Below are positions 12,401 through 21,911 of a stretch of 64,000 nt of DNA, in pieces. The stretch covers positions 33,625,364 through 33,689,363 of the forward strand of contig CM073322.1 in NCBI GenBank assembly GCA_037043015.1, in the 5' to 3' direction. The DNA comes from Bryum argenteum. Taxonomy: Eukaryota; Streptophyta; Bryopsida; Bryales; Bryaceae. Both the position numbers and the translations under genes were made by a program. How positions within the stretch are numbered: position 1 is the stretch's first letter; the number at the start of each line of letters is the position of its first letter. The notes beneath the pieces were generated by a model. The model saw nothing but the letters and a program-made list of their open reading frames with translations. It was not told the DNA's origin and did not search any database.

Positions 12401-12580
12401 TACGAACCGATACTTCATTCACGCCAGCCCCTTAGAAAGAACCGGAGTTTCTATCTATCTGAAGCTATGATTAACCCCCATACGGTAGTGAATTCCATCT
12501 TGCACCCGCCACGTTGCAAAATTAATGATTACGGTTACCAGGTTGCATGTATAACCCAACACTACTTTGTTGTGACAATA
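9412..12580. mobile_element. decayed LTR-retroelement-like region
   Basis: At about 10645 the motif TGGCACCGCTGCCGGGA resembles the tRNA-Asp primer-binding site of plant Ty3-type (Tat/Athila) elements (TGGCGCCGTTGCCGGGG). It directly follows a CA-ending sequence that could be a 5' LTR end. Downstream (11059-12130) are AT-rich, stop-riddled reading frames; a 87-codon frame at 11059..11322 has no recognisable domain. The block 12360-12480 (CCCCTTGTCCGGTGGCC...) recurs at 29110-29225, so it is a dispersed repeat. I could not find a matching 3' LTR or pol motifs, so the class is a weak inference. Confidence 0.35.
10366..10530 (+). pseudogene. RWP-RK domain fragment, frameshifted
   Basis: The reading LTEAARELHVSQSTLKK is followed, after a one-base frame change near 10448, by GCRGLGVKRWPGRS. 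Together they give the RWP-RK DNA-binding signature (xEAAxxLxVxxTxLKKRCRxLGxxRWPxR). A stop follows soon after. No flanking gene structure is present, so this is a relic or captured exon rather than a working transcription factor. RWP-RK proteins (NLP/RKD) control nitrate response and egg-cell identity in plants. Confidence 0.6.
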
Positions 12581-14222
12581 CTAGTGGGACCCGTGCCGTT
12601 GAGCACGTTCAACTTGGATTGCCTAAAGCTATAAAACATTCATAAACTTCAAATAAGTTTATACAGAAAATATTAAAAAATACATATCGAATTTATATAT
12701 TTAGATTAATAAAATATACATCAATGGTCTCAAACATGGTCTCTATTGGATCATTCCTCAAAATGGGTATTGACCGTTGGAATCCCTTTACTCTTTGTAA
12801 AAGGGTATTATAACATTCGTTTGCAGGTTCACTACTGAGCAACCATAGGCCATGAGTGTATATCTCATAATCTGTGGACGAAATCTCACTGTCTTCATCA
12901 AAAGGCCCTATAATCCAAGATGCTATCCTTGATGTAACATACACATCAGTAGCTAAACTAAATTTAGCTACTTTTGATCCATAAACACTCATTAAAGATG
13001 GATCCACCCAAGGCCGTCTTATTCTATCTGCCTCCAATTCTTTTTGTGATGGATATGCATAGTTGGATAGCGAGAGGAAACTCTATCTTACATGCAAATC
13101 CCCAATCACAAACACCTATGTACATATTATCTTCTTCTAGATCGTGTGTAATAAGATGTTGTCGGGAGACAAATCACAATGTATGCTACCATTTTTATAC
13201 AGAAATAGCATACCAAATAAAAAGTGCCAAGACAATCGGATTCGTAGTCGTTGAAACAACTTCACATTGTCAGCATCCACTCCTGGCTCCATACGTGATT
13301 TTCCATTGCGCTTCAAGACCATACTTCTCAAAGTTCCAACATTCCACCATCGCATATATCCATGCGGTTTAGAAGGATGTATGGCAAATAATTTCATAAA
13401 TAGAGGATGGACCAAGGAACAACTTGTGGCTTCTATGTTCATTGATTGAAAACTATTTCTATGAACAGTACTAATGAAGGCTTTACAAGCGTACTCCTCT
13501 TCTCTTGGAATGAAATCGACTCCTATTATGTGACACTTAAAAATCACACCGTAGCTACGTCTAGCAACCTCCCTATTACCGTTCAAATCAATAACCTCTG
13601 CATCGAGTGGGAGGAAATGCAACAAAGATCCATCTAACAGATCTTTGTTTATCCCATGTACTAACCTACGAGGTTCAATTACTAATTCATCAACTCGGCA
13701 TCAAGCCATGAAATTTTTGTCATTAAAGAGTCAAAATTGGGATCAAAAGGATCTAAAACTTGAAGCATCCAATTTTTTAAATTAGTGGTACCACTATTGA
13801 CCTCCTCGCAAATAAGACTATCAAACCTCTCAAAAGACATCCGCTACCTATTTCTTTTTAACACATTTATATCTTTTTACTATCTAAATACCTAAAAAAA
13901 CTAAAGACTACTTCTAGTCTTTTTATTTTATATTCCAATTTTAGAGCTAACGCATAGATCTTCCTATCTTTTAACCGTAGGTCTAAAACAATCTTATCTC
14001 TTTGAGAGAAGTTCCTTTCTCAAAAGACCAACAGTCTACTCCTACTCTTTTTACTTTCAGTTCCTACTTTAATTCTAAGTCATAGATTTAGCTACAATCT
14101 ACTTCTAGTTTTTTTACTTTCTATTCCAATATTGGTTGTGTGGATACAGGAGGCAAGTCTCCACGACGGATTCCAGCGCGGAACGGTCGTGTGAGACAAA
14201 GCCTCCTGTATTGTAATATAGA
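12581..14222 (-). mobile_element. 1,642-bp Helitron carrying a kinase pseudogene
   Basis: Read on the minus strand it starts TCTATATTACAATACAGG (14222 downward). It ends with the GTGCC/GGCAC-type hairpin and CCCACTAG (12581). The flanks are A at the 5' side and T at the 3' side. Both termini match the 112-bp element at 9300-9411 with only a few mismatches. A related repeat at about 19300-19530 runs through this point without the insert, giving an empty-site paralog. There is no Rep/helicase ORF, so it is non-autonomous. Confidence 0.8.
12693..13840 (-). pseudogene. captured protein-kinase pseudogene inside the Helitron
   Basis: An intronless, nearly full-length kinase reading starts with ATG at 13840 (MSFERFDSLICEEV). 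It continues through YGVIFKCHIIG (Gly-loop region), EEYACKAFI (the usual VAIK Lys), HCDLSPDNILL (HRDLKPxN equivalent) and CDWGFA (DFG equivalent, DWG here), ending with the C-lobe RRPWVDPSLMSVYG and a stop near 12693. At least three frame changes or stops break it, near 13690, 13140 and 13035. HCD instead of HRD and DWG instead of DFG make it atypical even before decay. It lies in the same orientation as the Helitron. Lack of introns suggests capture of an intronless or processed copy. Confidence 0.65.
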
Positions 14223-14700
14223 TATTGGCTTGTCATTAGTGTGATAGTGTAAGGTAAAAGTGTATTGCCATGTTCCAAATATATCTTTGTAGTGCATCAT
14301 TACACTTTGCTTACCATTATTGATATTATTGATTCCATTTGAATTATGAATTTTATTTGCAAAGGTTTAACACGTTCTACAATATTGAAGATAATAATCC
14401 ATAAAAAAGTTATTTGATCAATATATCTTTGATTTTTAACATATTTGCATGCCTTTGGTGTTATGATATTAATGACATTGATGAACATTGTTGACTTGGC
14501 ATAGTAATAAACACTATGGTTATTGAAAAATATCCTAGTAATTGGACTTGTATGCACAAGCCACCTCAATAAAGAAGGTTATAAAACCCCTGGCCTCAAT
14601 GATCCCAAATTTCAATCAATTAAATTGCAAGCGATACAATCTTACACCTTATTAGTAGAAATGGGTGTTCACTACGATTGAATTGTCCTTGATGACTTAA
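14223..14700. repeat. AT-rich repeat, paralog of 19300-19530
   Basis: The sequence just right of the Helitron (GCTTGTCATTAGTGTGATAG and the GTAGTGCATCAT motif) matches, with divergence, 19380-19520. No gene seen. Confidence 0.5.
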
Positions 14701-15675
14701 CCCCTAAACGCGCCAGCCTATTTTTAGCAGAAAAGCACATTTCCATAGAAATCCTCATAGATGAAAATCAAGAGAAGCTATTAAGATCTCAACCGTACAA
14801 ACTTGTAATAGACTTATCCAAGATCATGTGGACCAAAACTTGAGTCATGAGGCCTTATAGATCGGAAGATCATAACATATTAATACTAAAAACAAACTGC
14901 AAAATTTCATCATTTTCACTTTGAGGTGGAAATGCTACCAATATACCTATTGCAATGAAAAAATTACCAACTAGAGAGATGTTCACCTTCATCTTAATAA
15001 GTCCTTTACCCAACAAAAATTCATCAAAAAAATTTCTTGGCTCAAATAAAAGCCATGCAATGGTAAAAACTGCCAAAAATTTTACAAAGGAAAAATAGTC
15101 CAAACCTAGACCCTTTGCATTCAATTTCATGCCTTATCTTCAAAACACCTTCGATCTTGTTAAGGTTTCTACCACTTAGACTAGACTCTAATTGGAGGCC
15201 ATCCCAAAAAATTAAGTTGAAATCCAACGGTGGATGAAGGAGATATAGCTCCTCAAATATCATCCATTTTCTCACTTTTTCTTTCATTGACAAAACATCA
15301 TTGCAAATCCAATAGCAAAATCATTTGGATCAAAAAACTTCACACTACAAAGTTGTTAAGAATCACCTTAAGATCATGACCATGAAAAAAAAAATCATGA
15401 AAACTATTTTTAATTTCACATAATTGGCTTGCAATGGTAATACATGCCCCATGCTTGAAAACCCAAAAGCAAGCGCTGTCTTCACTAAAGTGCATTCCAT
15501 TAATTCATACTTTATTGTATGGGCTTGCAAATTTTACAACACAAACTAGACTTGATTTGGAACCTAACCCAAGTGATTTCATCCAAAACGGACCTCGGAT
15601 GAAGAAGATATGGCTATTCAAAGTTGCTGCCTTCCATCCAAAATGTCGTTTTTCGACATTCGGCGCGTTTAGGGG
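14701..15675. mobile_element. 975-bp TTAA-flanked DNA transposon (piggyBac-like MITE)
   Basis: The 14-bp termini CCCCTAAACGCGCC and GGCGCGTTTAGGGG are perfect inverted repeats. Both ends are flanked directly by TTAA (14697-14700 and 15676-15679). TTAA targeting with CCC...GGG ends is typical of piggyBac-group elements. No transposase ORF is present, so it is non-autonomous. The interior includes a copy of the regional repeat (CAACTAGAGAG, AAAATTCATC) shared with about 15950 and 20110. Confidence 0.65.
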
Positions 15676-15679
15676 TTAA

Positions 15680-17397
15680 CCATAACTACATCATGACTAG
15701 TAGTATCTAGAAAAGATATGGTAGACACGTTGTAAAAACAATGTACTTTATTAGTGTCTTTGCCTACCAATCTTAAGGGGGTCATGCTTTATCCTCATAT
15801 TCAATATAGTTAACATATTTATTCCAACAAGAATAAAATTGAAATACATAGCAAGCATCCATTAAGACCAAAGACTATAAGAAGTAACCATAGAGCTTAA
15901 ATTTTGAATTAGACAAAAAGATAACTAGCTAGAGACTTGACGATAACCAACTAGAGAGTTGTTTACCTTTATCTCAATAACACTCTTATGCAAATAAAGC
16001 TCACTCAAAAAAGTATTGATGCTCAAATGATAGGCAACCTTGCAATGGTGACAAACTTACAACACCCCCACACTTAAAGAAAGATTGTTCAAAACTAGAT
16101 CTCTTTTACTGAGATGCATGCCTTGCCTTCAAAAAATCTTAGATTGATTCAAGTCTAAGGAGAAGAATTAGAATTGAGTTGAATTCAACCCAACAAATTA
16201 ATTTAATTTGCAATGGTGATTGAAGTAGTTACAATTCCTCAAAAAAAGTAAATTTTGCATAGATTCTTTTATGTAGAGATACCTTCGGATTTCTAATATC
16301 AAAAAGAGTATCGAACAAAAACAAGTAGAATATTGTTGTTGCATATTCTTAATTTCCATTTGCAAGAATTAATTGATCATGAAGAATCGATTTTTTATTC
16401 AGATCATACGCATGCAATAGAGAAATATGCCTTACATTTATAAACCGGCACAACAATGCATACATTATACTCATACCATCTTGGATTGTAACAGGACTTC
16501 AACCACAAAAATAGACTTGATTTGTATTTCAACGCAAAAAAACATTGTCAAAAAATCCATAGGATGAAGAAGTTTCGGATTGAACAAGTTTAGGAGCTTT
16601 TAACATTTAAAACTCCTTGCCTTTCTCGAAAGCAACCTCAACTCCGTAAAAATGGCACTATTTCTTCTGCCATTTTGCCAAAACCCCAATGTGCTATTTG
16701 GCCACGTTCTAAAATGTGCCATTTTGCAGGCATATTTGTTAGCACACATTCAGAAATATTTATGCATATAAAATGGCACATATTTAATATCACGCAGATC
16801 CTCCTAATATAAAAAAAATAGGTAATATCACCATAATTTCATATTATCACACTTTTATAGTTTTAAACCTTTGAACATGGTCTAAAGGCTATATTTTTGT
16901 TGAAGAAACATTTTTGGTCTTGAACGGGCGTTAAGAGATATTTTATCAAAAGACAAATATTCCTAAACGTTTTGAACTTATTAACTTTCATATGATCACT
17001 TTTAGTGTCATGGGAAGAATTTTAGGAAGGATCTAGTCTACCACTCTTGCAAGCCAGCACCTAAACCCGACTACCGGCAAGCCCTTATGAGTGTGTCCAC
17101 AAAGACACCCAACTTCTTTGTCACGACTACCCCACTTAGTTGAAAATAATCCAACACATTTGACATCGTCAACAACTGTTGAGCAGCTACTTCATGTGGC
17201 TACTACACATTCCAACGGAAACAATATCAAACAACTTAATCTAACCGAAAGTGTATGAAGGAAACCCACTCAAACAGTAACAACGTCACCAAAGTTGATC
17301 CCTTCAGGAATAAAGCCACACGAGTTAAATGATCTAGCAATGGCATGATCTAGCACTTGCATGATCTAGCAATGAGAGATCACGGGATTGAAGTAGC
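15680..17397. repeat. diverged ~1.6-kb repeat, left copy
   Basis: AT-rich, no gene. Blocks such as TATAGTTAACATATTTATT, GCATAGCAAGCAT-like, AACCAACTAGAGAGTTGT, CTACACATTCCAAC recur in the same order and orientation at 19530-21370. The pair flanks the CACTA element and could be diverged LTRs or an older segmental duplication. Confidence 0.5.
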
Positions 17398-18297
17398 TTA
17401 CACTACAAGGAAATAGGGCCCGATATGACCAATAGTTGACAAGAAAATGTCCAAATTGACGAAGTCGCAGGCTCGCAGCCCAACTTCTGTCACTTTGGAA
17501 ATTATAAATGTTTTTGTCAACTCTTTGTCAACTTCTTGTCAACTTTTTTATTTTTGACCAGCGTGGAATTGCTAAAATGGGGGCACTTAATTCCTAACCG
17601 TCCTTGAAGTCCGAAATGGGATTTTGCAATTTTGGGCAACCTAGATAAAGGTGTTGAAGGTAATATTTTCTGTCTAATATTTTTACTTGGCGCTCCTTAT
17701 ACTGCAAAGTGGGTGTGGTAAAATTTGCAAAGTGGAATTTCAATTTTTGAATATTCTAGGGCAATTCTTGATGTGCGAGCCAAGATCGGGCAATTTAAAT
17801 TTAGGTTTTCAAAAAAGAATTGGAATTACGTTCATAACCAAAGTACTACTTAAGTTCCTAAGGGCTCTTGGTCAAAAAGTTTACCAATTTTACAAGGGCA
17901 GCCTCCAAAGTTTCCAAAACAATCTTGACAATGCCCAAAAAAGCTTGGGAGACAAACTTTGGATGTTATGATCTCGCAAATGGTAAACATCCAACGGTTC
18001 ATTTTTTGAACAGTAACTAAAAATAGTCTTAAGTACAAGATCTTACGGTTGGAAGTTTCAAAAAAAGAAATAACTTTCGTTTACAGCCTTGGGAATGCAT
18101 AGAGGTAGAAAATCGCAGTTTCAAGGTTTTGAGCTCCCAAAAACACACACGGACGGTTTGGGGTTAAGAAAACTTGAAAAATACCCAACATTTACATGTC
18201 ATCCTATAATTCACAGCCCAAGAACCATAATTTTCTCACTTTCTACTTCTAGAAGCCGCATGGGGGCGTGAAGGTCATTTAGGGATTTAAACAAAAT

Positions 18298-18655
18298 CAG
18301 CAGACTTTAGCAAGAATTTTGTCATAGTAGAATAGTTTTTTTCAAAAATTGTTAGGATAAAAAAAGCTAGTAAACCAAGTAAAGTTTCATCTCCAAAAGT
18401 TCGTTTGTCATTTAAAGCCTCCAATCAAAAGTTATAGACAAAATTCAAAGACGGGTAGTAAGGAATTTTCTTTTTTGATATTTTCAAACACCCTCTTTGA
18501 ATTTTGTCTATAACTTTTGAATGGAGGCTTTAAATGACAAACGGATTTTTGGAGATGAAACTTAACTTGATTTACCAGCTTTTCTTAGTCTAAAGGTTTT
18601 TGAAAAAATTTGTTTTACTATGTCAAAATGGCCATAAAGTCTGCTGAGTTTGGAA
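18298..18655. repeat. long inverted repeat (hairpin), arms ~155 bp
   Basis: The left arm, from CAGCAGACTTTA near 18298 to about 18455, pairs with the right arm from about 18500 to TAAAGTCTGCTG near 18655. Examples are CTTTAAATGACAAACG against CGTTTGTCATTTAAAG. The loop is about 45 bp. Arms are similar but not identical. A transcript would fold into a long hairpin that could feed small-RNA production (inference). Confidence 0.8.
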
Positions 18656-18699
18656 ACAACAAGTCTATATAAATTAAACAAATTACTCCTTTATCATTG

Positions 18700-18888
18700 A
18701 GTGGAATGGAGGGCGGGTTGGCAAGGTAACGAGTTTAGACGCACGAGGTCCCGAGTTCGATTCCAGCATGGGTCAGGACTTCCGTAGTTGTCGGCCTGGA
18801 ATCAGTAAAAAGATTTTTGAAAGTAACTATTGCCCGAAAATTTCGGGCAGCGAAAAAAAAGTTTTTTTTTTTTTTTTTTTTTTTTTTT
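18700..18888 (+). mobile_element. tRNA-derived SINE with T-tail
   Basis: A B-box-like GAGTTCGATTCC lies at about 18752. An A-box-like GTTGGCAAGGTAACG lies about 40 bp upstream. The unit ends in a run of 27 T (18862-18888). The order internal Pol III promoter, short body, homopolymer tail is the SINE plan. It is not a tRNA gene because no cloverleaf forms around the boxes. Confidence 0.55.
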
Positions 18889-19031
18889 CACACGTAAGAA
18901 CTTGCTGACGTGTATTCTTGTCCGATTTGACAGCCGAATCGACATGAATCAGGGTCTCCTAATTGACGGGACAATTGACTGAATTACGTCAATGTCTTGT
19001 CAATTAGGTCACATATATCCTTGTAGTGTTA

Positions 19032-21500
19032 CTTGCTTTGGTTCACGAGAGCCTTGCATACTTTTTACTCTTGGTGTGTTTGGTGAATATTGCTCACTCT
19101 CCAAACCTCTCATCAAATGATCAAGTGAGCTAAGTTCTTCTCTCAATGGCATGCTTAAACTTGGCGTCAAACTGCGGTGAAGTTTGGGTGAGCTTAGTTA
19201 TATGTGGGAGAAGTTTTGGTGAGCTCAGCTAAGCCCGGGTGAAGCCGAAGATAACAAGGGTAGGATAATGGGCAAAGTTGTTATTAGCCTACTACAGCAA
19301 GGAATTGACATCTTGCAATTGCCGCCTTGCAAATTAATGGATACATGGCCACATGTAGGTAACCGTACACTACTTCTTTGGCTCGTTATTAGTGCACGAG
19401 AGTGTAATGTAATAGTGTATTGTCATGTTGCACATAAAATGTTGTAGTGCATCATTTCACTTTCCTTGGCTCGGAAAATACTATTAATCTATTTTGGTTT
19501 GAATTTTATTTGAGGTCTAACGTCACAATAAACATATAGTTAACATATTTATTTCAACAAAAATAAAAATGAATCGCATAGCAAGCATTGATTTTGACCA
19601 AAAACACTATAAGAAGTAATTCGAAAGCTTACATTATAAACACAAGAAAACATGGAGGTTTTCACACCTAACTTCAATTTTGTAAAAATGACTATATTCT
19701 TTGTGTCATTCTACCAAAGCCTTATTGTATCATTTTAGCTACGTTTTGAAACATTCCATTTTAGAGGCATTATTTTGAACTCAAGTTTAGAAATATTTAT
19801 GCCTACAAGATGGCACATTTTTTAACATCACACACATCCTCTGTAATATCAACTAAACTCTATAATCTCACAAAAATATTCATAATATCACAATTTTAAA
19901 TGATTTGATATTAACAAACCGTTTAGGAATATTTCAACAAAAGGAAAACATTTCTAACGACCGTTCAGTAACATTATTCTTTTTGAATTGGAGTTCAGAA
20001 AAGATATTACTTTTATGTCAAAAATGAATAAGAAAGCTATGTTATTTTTTCCATCTTGAGACCCCAAAACATGCCATTTTACCAAGAATAGCGCCACTTT
20101 AATGGAATGAAGGTTACCTCAAGATAACCAACTAGAAAGTTGTTGTTATTCATCTTGACAACACTCTTGTGCAAATAAAACTCACTCAAAAAAGTTTAGG
20201 TGCTCAAATAACACCTCAAACTTAAAGAAACAAAGTCCAATTAAAGCTAGATTTCTCGTATTGCAATGCATGCCTTGCCTTCAAAACCTCTCGGATGGAT
20301 TCAAGTTTTTAGCACAAGCATTAGAATTGAGTTAAATCAAACCCAACAAATTAAGTTGCTTTGCAATGATAAATAAAGGAGATAGAACTCCCCAAAAACC
20401 GTGAATATTCTTAGATTCTTCAATGGAAAAATACCTTCAGATTATCTAATACTAGAAGGAATATGAAATAAAAACAAGTAGAAACTTGTTGTAGCATATC
20501 CTTAGATTCCATTTACAAGAATCAATTGATCATAAAAAATTAAATTTTTATTCAAATTCTAGGCTTGCAATAGAGAAATATGCCTCTCTTTTTACAAACC
20601 GACACAACAATGCATACATTATAATCATACCACCTTGAATGAAATAAGACCTCAACCACAAAATGGTAGACTTGATTTGTACTCGAACCCAAAAAAAACT
20701 TGCCAAAAACTACATTGGATGAAGAGGTTTTGGTTCTTTATAGTTTCGGTTTGTCACTAGAATGATCAAATTTAGGACCTTTCAACATTTAGAATCCTTG
20801 TCTTTTTGGAAGCTCAAGAATCAAAAACTCCAATCTTTTACAACTTTGCACAAATGGGGGGTGGATCATAATGAATAGTTTCAAAACTTTGAACCGTAGG
20901 ATCTTCAAGCTAACTTCTACCCGATGAACTATATTAGATTTGAGCCACTAGATTTACATCATTTGAGAACTCATTACGCTCTAAGTGCATCATTTGAGAA
21001 ATCATAATGCTCCTTAATGTTAGCCTTTGTTGGCTTATTGGCTCATTCGAAGTTGGATCTCACCCCTACAACATTTATGGTTCCCAATCTTAACTCTCTT
21101 GGAGACCTGGCATAAACGCCCAGATGAAGCTGGTGGTACTATTGCATGAGTCCGTGCATAGTGCTCTCCACTTCCTCACCATATTTGGTGTCTGGAGAAA
21201 GAATTGTTCTACCTCGCGTACATCGCACCGCCTAAGCCCAAAATACCAGGAACCTTTCTTCAATGTGTCTACGGAGATACTTAACTCCCTCGCCGCGTCT
21301 ACCCCGCTCAGGTGAAATTATGTCGACACATTTGCTATACTACGAATTGGTGCTACACATTCCAACCAAAACAACATCACGAAAACTCATTCTAGCAGAA
21401 ATAGGATTGAAGTAATGCACAATTTCACGAGAGTGCTAAGCATAGTAATGTGTCACTCTTGCTAAATGAGTATATCATAACTCTTCTTTTTTCCAATTTC
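19032..21500. repeat. diverged ~1.8-kb repeat, right copy
   Basis: AT-rich DNA matching 15800-17350 and, at 19300-19530, the Helitron-flanking block at 12490-12580 plus 14223-14360. No coding gene seen. Confidence 0.5.
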
Positions 21501-21911
21501 CTTTTTGAATGCTTAATACACTATAGAAATTCAGCAACTAGGCTAAATGCACAATGAAAGGTGTTCCAACCCCAGTTACTTTAAGTAAATCCATCGGAAA
21601 GGGCAGGGGCAGGCCTCCAAACGGGCAGCACAGGCGTCACCACCGCCTACGAGGCGCGCTCGGCACTGCCTGCAGGAGCAAGCGAGCATGGCGGTGTCCT
21701 AAGTTACCACATCCAGCGCAGTCCAATTGCGGATCCGGTTGCCTCTTTTTGAAAATACATCAGCCACCTCGGTTGCTCCTCCTGCCCCATTGTCCACTTC
21801 GTCTGCCACTTTGCTTCAGCACAAGCATTCTCATACTTTAGGGTTTCGAACTCAGCACAGAGGAGGATGTGCATGGTCTGAGTTTCATTGCAGCTCCAGA
21901 GCTCTGCATGC

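Larger units (their letters stand above)
17401..19028. mobile_element. 1,628-bp non-autonomous CACTA element
   Basis: Begins CACTACAAGGA and ends TCCTTGTAGTG, 11-bp perfect TIRs of the En/Spm type. It is flanked by a 3-bp target duplication TTA (17398-17400 and 19029-19031). Sub-terminal TTGTCAA / TTGACAA motifs repeat at both ends, as expected for transposase-binding sites of this superfamily. No transposase ORF. It carries a 358-bp hairpin and a T-tailed SINE. Confidence 0.85.

Noticed and set aside
12581..14222. Kinase as a functional resident gene
   Set aside because: At least three frame breaks and Helitron boundaries on both sides.
18740..18770. tRNA gene from the B-box GAGTTCGATTCC
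   Set aside because: No acceptor stem or anticodon arm can be folded; fits a SINE.
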